64,000 nucleotides of DNA, taken from the NCBI GenBank assembly GCA_947302435.1, contig CAMYVQ010000002.1, forward strand, positions 34,555 to 98,554. Direction: 5' to 3'. Each line of letters begins with the position of its first letter. Position 1 is the first letter of the stretch. The DNA comes from an uncultured Prevotella sp. (GTDB lineage Bacteria; Bacteroidota; Bacteroidia; Bacteroidales; Bacteroidaceae). The translations under genes were made by a program, and so were the position numbers. The notes under the pieces were generated by a model. That model was not told where the DNA came from. It saw only the letters and a program-made list of their open reading frames with translations, and did not search any database. Of the stretch, positions 51,807-59,778 are shown in pieces.

Positions 51807-52865
51807 TTAGTCGGCTGCCTCAAATTCGCGCAGGAACTGGGTATCGTTCTCCGAGAACATACGCAGGTCGCTGACACGGTATTTCAGGTTGGTGATACGC
51901 TCCACACCCATGCCGAAGGCGTAGCCGCTATAGATACTGCTGTCGATGCCGCACTGTTCGAGCACGTTCGGGTCGACCATGCCGCATCCCAGGATTTCCA
52001 CCCAACCGGTGTGCTTGCAGAAGCCGCAACCTTCGCCACCGCAGATGAAGCACGAGATGTCCATCTCTGCCGAAGGCTCCGTGAAGGGGAAGTAAGAGGG
52101 GCGCAAGCGAATCTTTGTGTCGGCACCGAACATCTCCTTGGCAAATGAGAGCAGCACCTGTTTCAGGTCGGTGAACGAGACGTTCTTGTCGATATACAGT
52201 CCTTCCACCTGATGGAAGAAGCAGTGGGCGCGGGCGGTAATGGCCTCATTGCGATAGACACGGCCTGGGCAGATCACGCGGATGGGGGCGGTCAGCTTGC
52301 CGTCTTCGGTATGCATGTGTTCCATGACACGGGCCTGAACGCTTGATGTGTGGGAACGAAGGAGGATATTTTTCGTCACATCGTTCGGATGCTGGCTGAC
52401 GAAGAACGTGTCCTGCATGTCGCGGGCGGGATGGTCGGCGGCAAAGTTCATCTTGGTGAAGATGTGCAGGTCGTCCTCCACCTCGGGACCGTCGGCCAGC
52501 ACGAAGCCCATACGCGAGAAAATGTCGATGATTTCGTTGGTGACGATGGTGAGCGGATGGCGCGTACCCAACTGGATGGGGTAAGGTGTCCGGCTGAGGT
52601 CGATGCTCTCGTCGCCGCTTTCCTGTGTCTGGCACTCTTCGCGCAGTTGGTTGATGCGCTCTGTGGCGAGGGTCTTCAGCTCGTTGATCTTCATGCCGAC
52701 GGTCTTCTTCTCGTCAGCAGCCACGTTGCGGAAGTCGTTCATCAGTGCCGTGATTTCACCCTTCTTGCTAAGGTATTTCAGACGAAGCTGTTCCACTTCG
52801 TCTGCATTCTTTGCACTCAGCGTCTGTACTTCTTTCAGAAGCTCGTCTATCTTGTCAAGTATCAT
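51807..52865 (-). CDS. pheS: Phenylalanyl-tRNA synthetase alpha subunit
   Basis: The 352-residue class II synthetase subunit charges tRNA-Phe together with PheT. Diagnostic segments are the N-terminal coiled coil, RHPLTIVTNEIIDIFSRMGF, LLRSHTSSVQAR, the Cys-rich CFICGGEGCGFCKHTGWVEI, and GYAFGMGVERITNLKY (motif 3). pheT is not adjacent. A -7 element (TAACTTTG, minus strand, 52895-52902) lies upstream. Confidence 0.96.
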   Translation of the reverse strand: MILDKIDELLKEVQTLSAKNADEVEQLRLKYLSKKGEITALMNDFRNVAADEKKTVGMKINELKTLATERINQLREECQTQESGDESIDLSRTPYPIQLGTRHPLTIVTNEIIDIFSRMGFVLADGPEVEDDLHIFTKMNFAADHPARDMQDTFFVSQHPNDVTKNILLRSHTSSVQARVMEHMHTEDGKLTAPIRVICPGRVYRNEAITARAHCFFHQVEGLYIDKNVSFTDLKQVLLSFAKEMFGADTKIRLRPSYFPFTEPSAEMDISCFICGGEGCGFCKHTGWVEILGCGMVDPNVLEQCGIDSSIYSGYAFGMGVERITNLKYRVSDLRMFSENDTQFLREFEAAD

Positions 52866-52903
52866 AATTTATATATAAATTGCAATTTGGGGTGCAAAGT
52901 TAA

Positions 52904-52943
52904 TTAAAAAAAAGAAAACAGCGAAAGATTTGCGCTGTTTTCG
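52904..52943 (-). terminator. Terminator of the AAA-CYTH gene
   Basis: AAAACAGCG (52915-52923) and CGCTGTTTT (52933-52941) form the stem; on the minus strand a long T run follows. Confidence 0.85.
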
Positions 52944-52948
52944 TGTTT

Positions 52949-54049
52949 TTAACGCTTCTTTGCCAGGTTATAATTGTAGTACTGTGTGCTGCACGTAATG
53001 TCTTCGATCACGCGGATGAAGGGTGGGAATTTCACGCTCTTGTGCTCGGTGATGCCCTTCGTCTCAAGAATGACGAGTCCGTCTAACCAGTCCTTGTAGA
53101 AGTCCAGCTCGAAGTATTGACCCTTCCAGATGAAGCTCTTGCGCAGTTTGTGGATGGTCTGTCGTTCGGGGTCGGCCAAGGCGAGCATCATCTCGTAAAG
53201 ACTGTTGTTGATCTGTCGCTCGGTGACAATCTCCTCCTTTGGCGAGATGCGTTTGCGCGTGGTGTGGACGTTGACCACCTTTCCCTGCCATGCGCGGCGG
53301 CGCAAGCGCACCTCGCATCCCGGCTCGCCCAGCAGGTAGCACTGTGTGATTTCGCTTTCGATGCAGTCGTCAGGCACATCGCCCACCACTTCAACCTTGT
53401 ACTTACGCTCGTCGACGATGGGCTGTGGCAGGCTGAGCACATCGCTGATTTCCTTTACCACGCGGTTCATCTTCTTGTCGAAGTCCTCGTCGTTGTTGAT
53501 GACGCGCAGATGGGGGTGTCCCGTCCATGCCTTGATGACCTTCTTGTCTAACGAACGGGCGATGCGGAGGCCCTCGGCATCGTTGCTCTCATTGCGCGAG
53601 GCATTGTTGGCCGTGGTGTAGAACTGTTCGGCACCGTCGGCAGCCGACACGAGGTGGAGCACGGCATTGTAGCGCTGGCGTAGTTCGGGCGTTGAAGTAC
53701 CCACGGCGCGGGTAATCTGTTCCCATGTCTCGGGTGTCATATAGGCGGAGATGTCCATGGTGCCGCGGTCGCAGACGATGATGCAGTCCTCCTCGCATTC
53801 CTGTGCCATGCGCGTGAACTTGTCTTCGAGCATCATCTGTATCTCAAGCGTGGCTTTCTCGCCCTCGTAGAAAAAGCCTTTGTTCCGGGTGAGATAGTCC
53901 ATGCCGGCCTGTGTGAACAGGGTGGGGACTTCGGGGATGGTGAACACCTTGAAACCAAGGCTGGAAAAGTGCTCAATGACGCGCACCAGTGCCGATGTCT
54001 TTCCGGCGCAGGGGCCGCCTGTCAGTACAATTTTAGTGATATTGCCCAT
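52949..54049 (-). CDS. AAA-domain NTPase fused to a CYTH-like domain (Ttd14-type), 366 aa
   Basis: The N-terminal half is a P-loop kinase-like AAA_28 domain with Walker A GGPCAGKTSALV and CIIVCDRGTMDISAY (Walker B region). The C-terminal half carries basic CYTH-like strands (KYKVEVVGDVPDDCIESEIT, EVRLRRRAWQGKVVNVHTTR, FELDFYKDWLDGLVILETKG). The same domain order occurs in the TTD14 family known from animals, where the protein binds GTP and phosphatidic acid. The bacterial substrate is unknown. A -7 element TACTTTTG (54069-54076) precedes it. Confidence 0.85.
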   Translation of the reverse strand: MGNITKIVLTGGPCAGKTSALVRVIEHFSSLGFKVFTIPEVPTLFTQAGMDYLTRNKGFFYEGEKATLEIQMMLEDKFTRMAQECEEDCIIVCDRGTMDISAYMTPETWEQITRAVGTSTPELRQRYNAVLHLVSAADGAEQFYTTANNASRNESNDAEGLRIARSLDKKVIKAWTGHPHLRVINNDEDFDKKMNRVVKEISDVLSLPQPIVDERKYKVEVVGDVPDDCIESEITQCYLLGEPGCEVRLRRRAWQGKVVNVHTTRKRISPKEEIVTERQINNSLYEMMLALADPERQTIHKLRKSFIWKGQYFELDFYKDWLDGLVILETKGITEHKSVKFPPFIRVIEDITCSTQYYNYNLAKKR

Positions 54050-54185
54050 AATGAATGTTTTCTGGTTGCAAAAGTACTAAATATTTTTGAATGCAAAGAA
54101 AAATAAATTGTATTTAATCATTCTTTATTCGTAATTATTTCCTACCTTTGCACACCGAAAAAGCAACAATAGCGTGTTCGTAAAG

Positions 54186-55013
54186 ATGAAAAAGGGTTTG
54201 GTGGCTTCCGTACTTGCAGGAGCGGTACTGGTGGCTTGCACCGAAGGGCATCGGGGAATCAGTTCGCTGACTTCTCTTTCTGCCGATAGTGACGAGTTGG
54301 ACGACTCGGCAGCGATAGAGGAAGAAGTGGAAATGGTGCCACGGGAAGCCGACGAGCTGTTCGATGATTTCTTCTTCAACTACGCCTCGAACCGCCGTTG
54401 GCAGCAGGAACGCACGATGTTCCCCTTGTCGGTGGTTGATGGGGCAAAGACGACGAAGATAGCGCAGCGGCAGTGGAAGCAGGAGCCGTTTTTCATGAAT
54501 CAGGATTACTACACGCTGATCTTCGATTCCCAGCTCCAGATGGAATTGGTGCTCGACACGGCAGTCATCGATGCTACGGTGGAGCGTATAAACCTTGACG
54601 AGGGCCGTGTACAGCAGTTCCTCTTCAGTCGGCGCAGCGGTCGTTGGATGCTCCATGAAATCAGATGGCAGCCGTTGCCCCATAACCCGAACGCGCAATT
54701 CCTGAGCTTCTATCAGCGTTTCGTCGCTGACTCGCTTTTCCAACATGAGAGCCTGGCCGATCAGATAGAGTTCTCCGGCCCTGATCCTGACGACGATTTC
54801 TCTGTGCTTGAGGGGGTGATTACGCCTGACTTTTGGGATGCCTTCAAGCCTGAGCTGCCCGAACACCTATTATATAATATAGTGTATGGCCATCAGAACC
54901 CGGCAGCGACGCAGAAGATTTTCTTGCTTCGTGGCATTGCCAACGGTTTGGAGATGGAAATCACCTTCCAACTGAAACGCGGACACTGGAAACTGACGCA
55001 ACTGATGATGTGA
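54186..55013 (+). CDS. DUF4348 family lipoprotein, 275 aa
   Basis: A lipoprotein signal peptide ends in the lipobox LVAC (MKKGLVASVLAGAVLVAC). A Ser/Asp/Glu-rich linker and the compact domain EADELFDDFFFNYASNRRWQ to the C-terminus follow, matching DUF4348. The ATG at 54186 is preferred to a GTG at 54174. It is followed 4 bp later by murB, so it belongs to the DUF4348-murB-metallohydrolase operon. Function unknown. The promoter has TACCTTTG at 54143-54150. Confidence 0.87.
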   Translation: MKKGLVASVLAGAVLVACTEGHRGISSLTSLSADSDELDDSAAIEEEVEMVPREADELFDDFFFNYASNRRWQQERTMFPLSVVDGAKTTKIAQRQWKQEPFFMNQDYYTLIFDSQLQMELVLDTAVIDATVERINLDEGRVQQFLFSRRSGRWMLHEIRWQPLPHNPNAQFLSFYQRFVADSLFQHESLADQIEFSGPDPDDDFSVLEGVITPDFWDAFKPELPEHLLYNIVYGHQNPAATQKIFLLRGIANGLEMEITFQLKRGHWKLTQLMM

Positions 55014-55017
55014 CGAT

Positions 55018-56025
55018 ATGAAAGATTTATGCGATTATAGTTTGCGGAAGCACAATACGTTCGGTATTGAGGCCAAGTGTCGTCGCTACGTGGAATTTTC
55101 CTCTATTGAAGAGGCCGCTCTTGTGGCCCGGCAACTCAACGAACCTTTCTTGATAATCGGTGGGGGCAGTAATCTGCTGCTGACACGCGACTATGAGGGA
55201 GTCGTGGTGCGTTCGGACATCCATGGCTGTGAGGTGGTGGCTGCAGACGACGGGGAAGTGCTCGTCAGAGTCGGTAGTGGTGAGGAGTGGGATGCCATGG
55301 TGGCCCGTTTCGTGGAAAACGGCTGGCACGGTGCCGAAAACTTGTCGCTTATTCCGGGTGATGTAGGCGCATCGGCCGTTCAGAATATCGGAGCCTATGG
55401 CATGGAGGTCTGCCAACTGATTGAAAAGGTGGAAGCCGTCCGTATGGGTACGGGTGAGCCGGTTGTCTTCACTGCCCATGAGTGCCAGTATGGTTATCGT
55501 CAGAGCCGGTTCAAGAATGAGTGGCACAACAAGTTTTTGATTACACATGTCACTTATCGCCTCTCCCGACAGTTTGAACCCCATCTTGACTATGGTAATG
55601 TGAAGCAGGAGTTGCAGCTTCGCGGCATTCTCCAGCCTACTGCTGCCCAGCTTCGCGAAGTGATTGTGACCATTCGTCGTGAGAAACTGCCCGATCCGAA
55701 AGTGGAGGGCAATGCCGGCAGCTTCTTCATGAACCCCGTGGTGAGTCGCGAGAAGTTTGAGACGTTGCTGAAAGAATACCCTGGCATGCCACATTATTAT
55801 ATAAATGACTGTCACGAAAAGATTCCCGCAGGCTGGATGATTGACCAGTGCGGCTGGAAAGGCCGCACCTTGGGTCGTGCCGGCGTGCATGCCAAGCAGG
55901 CGTTGGTGCTCGTGAACCGTGGCGGTGCTACGGGACAGGAGGTCGTCGACCTGTGCAATGCCATCCGCCACGATGTACGCGACCGCTTCGGCATAGACCT
56001 TCATCCGGAAGTGAACATCGTATAA
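55018..56025 (+). CDS. murB: UDP-N-acetylenolpyruvoylglucosamine reductase
   Basis: MurB completes UDP-MurNAc synthesis for peptidoglycan. The 335-residue sequence has the FAD-binding LIIGGGSNLLLTRDYEGVVV, GDVGASAVQNIGAYGMEVCQ, YRQSRFKNEW and GNAGSFFMNPVV, which contains the catalytic Ser. It is a type I enzyme (extra C-terminal tail with CGWKGRTLGRAGVHAKQALV). It is co-transcribed with the upstream lipoprotein and the downstream metallohydrolase. Confidence 0.96.
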   Translation: MKDLCDYSLRKHNTFGIEAKCRRYVEFSSIEEAALVARQLNEPFLIIGGGSNLLLTRDYEGVVVRSDIHGCEVVAADDGEVLVRVGSGEEWDAMVARFVENGWHGAENLSLIPGDVGASAVQNIGAYGMEVCQLIEKVEAVRMGTGEPVVFTAHECQYGYRQSRFKNEWHNKFLITHVTYRLSRQFEPHLDYGNVKQELQLRGILQPTAAQLREVIVTIRREKLPDPKVEGNAGSFFMNPVVSREKFETLLKEYPGMPHYYINDCHEKIPAGWMIDQCGWKGRTLGRAGVHAKQALVLVNRGGATGQEVVDLCNAIRHDVRDRFGIDLHPEVNIV

Positions 56026-56075
56026 CCTAAGGTCATGTATGCCGCGACTCTGTCGCGGCTCCAATATAGAAGCAA

Positions 56076-56843
56076 ATGAAGATCACCTTTCTCGGAACCG
56101 GAACATCGTGCGGAGTGCCTGTGATTGGGTGCCAGTGTGAGGTGTGTAGAAGTACCGACCCGAAGGACAAGCGGTTGCGCTGTTCCATTCTTGTAGAGAC
56201 CGAAACAACCCGTATTCTCGTAGATATAGGGCCTGACTTCCGCTTGCAGGTACTGCCTGTGCCTTTCCGCCGTATCGACGCCATCCTGATTACCCATTCC
56301 CATTACGACCATGTGGGTGGCATGGACGATATCCGCCCTTACTGTCAGTTTGGCGAGATCAATGTCTATGCCGATCCCATTGCCCGGAAGTCCATGCTCC
56401 AGATGCTGCCCTATTGCTTTGCCGAGCATCGCTATCCTGGGGTGCCGGCCATTGGCCTTCATGAAATCCATGCTGGCAGCCAGATGCGTTTTGGCGATAT
56501 CGATGTCCTTCCGTTCCAGGTGATGCACGGCAAGCTGCCCATCTTAGGCTATCGTTTTGGCCGCTTTGCCTATATCACCGACATGAAGACGATGGCAGAC
56601 GATCAGGTTGCCCTGCTCGACGGGGTGGAGACGATGGTTGTGAACGCGCTTCGCTTCGACAAGCCCCATCACTCCCATCAACTTGTCGACGATGCTGTGG
56701 CTTTTGCCCGTAGGGTAGGGGTACAGCGCACCCTGCTCACCCATGTCTGTCACGATGTCGGCCTTCATGAGGAAGTGAACCGCAAGCTGCCCGCAGGCTT
56801 TGAATTGGCCTATGACGGTCAGGTGATAGAAATTGCGGATTGA
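56076..56843 (+). CDS. MBL-fold metallohydrolase (PhnP-like), 255 aa
   Basis: The metallo-beta-lactamase motif HSHYDHVGG lies at about residue 75-83, with later ligands in FQVMHGKLPILGYRFG, ITDMK and HSHQLVD. The N-terminal FLGTGTSCGVPVIGCQCEVC adds a cysteine-rich loop typical of PhnP-like phosphodiesterases acting on cyclic phosphates. The substrate here is unknown. It is the last gene of the lipoprotein-murB operon. Confidence 0.87.
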   Translation: MKITFLGTGTSCGVPVIGCQCEVCRSTDPKDKRLRCSILVETETTRILVDIGPDFRLQVLPVPFRRIDAILITHSHYDHVGGMDDIRPYCQFGEINVYADPIARKSMLQMLPYCFAEHRYPGVPAIGLHEIHAGSQMRFGDIDVLPFQVMHGKLPILGYRFGRFAYITDMKTMADDQVALLDGVETMVVNALRFDKPHHSHQLVDDAVAFARRVGVQRTLLTHVCHDVGLHEEVNRKLPAGFELAYDGQVIEIAD

Positions 56844-56858
56844 TGGTATGAATAAAAA

Positions 56859-56901
56859 ACTGATGAAGAAAATCCATATAGATGTGATTGTCTTCATCAG
56901 T
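56859..56901. terminator. Bidirectional hairpin terminator
   Basis: ACTGATGAAGA (56859-56869) and TCTTCATCAGT (56891-56901) form an 11-bp stem between convergent genes. Confidence 0.75.
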
Positions 56902-56915
56902 CTGAAAAAGTCCTC

Positions 56916-57197
56916 TTAGCGTCTCTTTTTCTTTTTCGAGTCATCCTTTCTGAAAAAGTCGAGCACTCCGCTATAGTTTTTTATCAGCTTGCGCACCAAT
57001 AGGAATGCGTCGATAGCCGTAATACTGTTGGCCACAAGGGTGGCAATGTACTCGCCTCGCGTTGAGTTTTCCTGTTTCTTGAAAATACCGTTCCACAGGG
57101 TGACAATCTTTTCGCCTTCGCGATTGATGTCCTCACTCAGTTGGTCGCGGCGCAGCTGGATTTCCTCCAGTGTGTTATAGGCTTTCACAGTTTCCAT
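56916..57197 (-). CDS. Small hypothetical envelope-associated protein, 93 aa
   Basis: It is helical and has a basic C-terminus (FFRKDDSKKKKRR). It is the third gene of a YtxH-holin-like-unknown run. No domain is recognised; a hydrophobic patch (ITAIDAFLLVRKLI) may associate with membranes. Confidence 0.72.
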   Translation of the reverse strand: METVKAYNTLEEIQLRRDQLSEDINREGEKIVTLWNGIFKKQENSTRGEYIATLVANSITAIDAFLLVRKLIKNYSGVLDFFRKDDSKKKKRR

Positions 57198-57201
57198 AGC
57201 T

Positions 57202-57549
57202 TTAACTCATCAGAAGGTTGGCAAGGAAGTGTACGAGCGGCCGCTCAATCCACGACTTGCGGAAATAGTAGAACGCAAAGAGCAATAGCAGATGGGCGGC
57301 TGACACAATCATGAAAGCACCCGTCAGTCCGGTGTACCGGGACAGCCAGAAGGAGATGCCAAGCCAGAAGAACAGCAGCACGGCCACGATGATGATGATG
57401 AACAGAACGGCCAAGGCCAGTGCCGTGAACAGGCGCACCACCTTGTCGATGACCGTGAGCTTCGTGTATTCCGTCTGAAGGCTCAGGTATCTTTTCAGCA
57501 CCTCAATGAGCTGTGCTATGGTCTCAACATTCTTGTCGCTCGACAGCAT
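57202..57549 (-). CDS. Phage-holin-superfamily (DUF1469-like) membrane protein, 115 aa
   Basis: Two membrane helices, LALAVLFIIIIVAVLLFFWL and AFMIVSAAHLLLLFAFYYF, follow a cytoplasmic N-terminal helix. The arrangement matches the Phage_holin_3_6/DUF1469 family found beside YtxH genes in many bacteria. No phage context is present, so a role in membrane stress is likelier than lysis. Confidence 0.78.
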   Translation of the reverse strand: MLSSDKNVETIAQLIEVLKRYLSLQTEYTKLTVIDKVVRLFTALALAVLFIIIIVAVLLFFWLGISFWLSRYTGLTGAFMIVSAAHLLLLFAFYYFRKSWIERPLVHFLANLLMS

Positions 57550-57552
57550 TGC

Positions 57553-57762
57553 TTACTCCTCTGTAACGTCTTGGATATCGTCAACAAGATCGCCAACCTC
57601 CTTACGGTTCAGCTTGATGTTGTGCTTCTTGAGGAAGTCCTCAACAGCATCAGTGATTTTTACACGGGTGTCGCTGCCCTTTTCGGGAGCCATCAGAATA
57701 CCAAGTGCTGCGCCGGCGATTGCACCGCCAAGGAATGCGCCAATGTAACCTAAACTTTTCAT
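57553..57762 (-). CDS. YtxH domain-containing protein, 69 aa
   Basis: The start MKSLGYIGAFLGG at 57762 gives the classic YtxH glycine-rich helix (GAFLGGAIAGAALGILMAPE) followed by a charged helical tail (SDTRVKITDAVEDFLKKHNI). A longer frame to 57855 would include the promoter element (TATTTTTG, minus, 57811-57818). YtxH proteins are small stress-linked membrane proteins. It heads a three-gene minus-strand operon. Confidence 0.85.
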   Translation of the reverse strand: MKSLGYIGAFLGGAIAGAALGILMAPEKGSDTRVKITDAVEDFLKKHNIKLNRKEVGDLVDDIQDVTEE

Positions 57763-58005
57763 AATAGTTAGTCTTTTAAAGTGAAACTTATAAATAGTCG
57801 TTTTCGTTAGCAAAAATACAAAGATTTCTTGAAAATAAGCCGAAAATGCTGCCATTTTTTGTTAAAATCGATATAATTTGCCAAAATTACAAATTTTATC
57901 TGTCATTTTTATTCGTTTTTTCCCCGATATTTCGTATCTTCGCAGCGAATTAATATTGATTGAGAAAGTTAAGTATAAGAAATAAACGCATTTAAATTTT
58001 TTATT

Positions 58006-58509
58006 ATGAAAAAGGTAATGATAGTTTGCACAGGCCTTTGTCTCGCCTTGGCTTTCACTGGATGTAAGTCGAAGGAGAGTGCCTACAGACAGGCATACGA
58101 AAAGGCAAAAGCAGCAGAATCTGCTCAGAATGTGATCGAGACACCTGCTGTCGTCGCTGTCGAAACGCCCGTTGTTGCTCCTGTCCAGACACGTCCTGTG
58201 ACTCAGACAAGAGTGGTTGACAATGTTGACAATGTGTCGGTTCGCGAGGAGCGCGTTTCAGTTGTTAGCGGTATCGGGCTGGGTAGTTACAGTGTTGTCG
58301 TTGGCTCTTTCTCTGTGATAGCCAATGCAGAGGGTTTGCAGCAGCGCCTGAGAAATGCAGGCTATGCAGCCCAGATTGTAAGGAATGTTGACCGTAACAT
58401 GTATCGTGTGGTAGCTACCACTTTCAACGACAAGAGGTCGGCAGTCGAGAGCCGCGACGACCTGCGTGTCAGCTATCCCGACGCATGGTTGCTCTATAAC
58501 GTAAAATAG
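58006..58509 (+). CDS. SPOR-domain lipoprotein, 167 aa
   Basis: The lipobox (LAFTGC) follows MKKVMIVCTGLCLALAFTGC. After a Val/Thr/Pro-rich linker, the C-terminal SPOR domain is recognisable (SYSVVVGSFSVIANAEGLQQ RLRNAGYAAQIV), a fold that binds denuded peptidoglycan at the septum. It lies 8 bp upstream of ruvX on the same strand. A near-consensus -7 element TATCTTCG is at 57935-57942. Confidence 0.9.
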   Translation: MKKVMIVCTGLCLALAFTGCKSKESAYRQAYEKAKAAESAQNVIETPAVVAVETPVVAPVQTRPVTQTRVVDNVDNVSVREERVSVVSGIGLGSYSVVVGSFSVIANAEGLQQRLRNAGYAAQIVRNVDRNMYRVVATTFNDKRSAVESRDDLRVSYPDAWLLYNVK

Positions 58510-58517
58510 TCAATCGT

Positions 58518-58943
58518 TTGGCTCGCATCCTATCCATCGATTACGGTCGTAAGAGAACAGGACTGGCAGTCACCGACCCGCAGCAGATTATTGCAGGCGG
58601 GTTGGCGACTGTCTCTACTTCTGAACTCTTCGATTGGCTGAAGGGATATATTGAAAAGGAGCCAGTGGAGCGTATCGTTATCGGTGAACCACGTCAGATG
58701 GACGGCTCGCCGAGTGAGAACCTGGCACGTGTGCAGCAGTTTGTCAATCGTTGGCGAAAAGCTGTCCCCACCATTCCCATTGAGTTCTACGACGAGCGTT
58801 TCACTTCCGTCCTTGCCCATCGGGCCATGATTGACGGCGGCTTGCGTAAGAAAGACCGTCAAAACAAGGCATTGGTCGACGAAATCAGTGCTACCATTAT
58901 TCTGGAGGACTATATGCGGTCGCTTCTTCGCCCCCTAAGTTAG
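58518..58943 (+). CDS. ruvX: Putative pre-16S rRNA nuclease / Holliday-junction resolvase YqgF-family
   Basis: The RNase-H-like core is shown by ILSIDYGRKRTGLAVTD, RIVIGEPRQMDGSPSE, IEFYDERFTS and DEISATIILEDYM. The only suitable start is TTG at 58518, right after the SPOR gene. The last codons (RPLS and the TAG stop) lie inside the MITE-like element that begins at 58930, so that element supplies the C-terminus. The family processes 16S rRNA ends in some bacteria. Confidence 0.92.
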   Translation: MARILSIDYGRKRTGLAVTDPQQIIAGGLATVSTSELFDWLKGYIEKEPVERIVIGEPRQMDGSPSENLARVQQFVNRWRKAVPTIPIEFYDERFTSVLAHRAMIDGGLRKKDRQNKALVDEISATIILEDYMRSLLRPLS

Positions 58944-59039
58944 GGGGGGGGTCTGAACAGGCGCAGATCCCTATGATCATAAGAAATAATGGTCTGATGT
59001 TTCGCTTGTTCAGACCCCCAATCCCCTAACTTAGGGGGC
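58930..59039. mobile_element. MITE-like element, copy 1 (110 bp)
   Basis: Terminal GCCCCCTAAGTTAGGGGG and CCCCTAACTTAGGGGGC are inverted; subterminal GTCTGAACAGGCG and CGCTTGTTCAGAC are also inverted. No reading frame is inside. It fills the whole gap between the ruvX codons and the def ATG. A second copy lies at 63421-63538. Confidence 0.85.
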
Positions 59040-59606
59040 ATGAATATGATACTACCAATTTATATTTATGGCCAGCCTGTGCTTCGTAAGGTGGCCGAAG
59101 ACATTTCTACCGACGATCCTGACTTGAAGCAGTTGATTGCTGACATGTATGAGACCCTTGATGCTTCAGAGGGCATCGGACTGGCAGCTCCCCAGATTGG
59201 CAAACCCATCCGTTTGTCGGTCATCGATCTCGATGTGCTGAGTGAAGACCTTCCCGAATACAAAGGCTTCCGCCATGCCTTTATCAATCCTCATATTATT
59301 GAATACGACGACACGAAGACCGACTCTTCGGAGGAGGGCTGCCTGTCGCTGCCGGCCATTCACGAGAAAGTGACGCGCCCCACCCGCATCCGCGTACAAT
59401 GGATTGACGAAGATTTCCAGCCCCACGACGAGTGGGTTGAAGGCTATCTGGCCCGTGTGATGCAGCATGAGTTCGACCATTTGGATGGTAAGATGTTCAT
59501 CGACCGCATATCGGCACTGCGCCGGCAGCTCATCAGCAGTAAGCTGAAAGCACTCATACAGGGCCGTTATCGTTGTAACTACAAGACAAAGCCGGTGAGG
59601 AGGTGA
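59040..59606 (+). CDS. def: Peptide deformylase
   Basis: The three metal-binding motifs are present: [22 protein letters not shown] (Cys ligand) and QHEFDHLDG (His ligands). It removes the formyl group from nascent N-terminal methionine. Length 188 is normal. The ATG is directly adjacent to the end of the MITE-like element, whose TTAGGGGGC may act as its ribosome-binding region. Co-transcription with ruvX is likely. Confidence 0.96.
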   Translation: MNMILPIYIYGQPVLRKVAEDISTDDPDLKQLIADMYETLDASEGIGLAAPQIGKPIRLSVIDLDVLSEDLPEYKGFRHAFINPHIIEYDDTKTDSSEEGCLSLPAIHEKVTRPTRIRVQWIDEDFQPHDEWVEGYLARVMQHEFDHLDGKMFIDRISALRRQLISSKLKALIQGRYRCNYKTKPVRR

Positions 59607-59778
59607 AAAAGTGAAGAGTGAAGAATGAAGAGTGAAGAATGAAGAGTGAAGAATTTGCTACCGCTGTCTGTAGGTGTCGCCCTTCATCGACATCTTCCCT
59701 TCGGCTAATCGTTTTAGTCGTCATGCTATTCAATGCGTTAGCAAATTCTTCACTCTTCACTCTTCACTCTTCACTCCT
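59607..59778. repeat. GAAGAGTGAAGAAT direct repeats with a 20-bp inverted repeat
   Basis: Direct copies of GAAGAGTGAAGAAT cover 59607-59654. The arm GAAGAGTGAAGAATTTGCTA (59641-59660) is perfectly inverted at 59739-59758, and CACTCTT units extend to about 59778. The right half lies in the signal-peptide region of the following gene. Confidence 0.85.

Noticed and set aside
57202-57549. Holin-like protein as part of a prophage
   Set aside because: No capsid, terminase, integrase or lysis genes are near, and it sits with YtxH in a cell-envelope operon.
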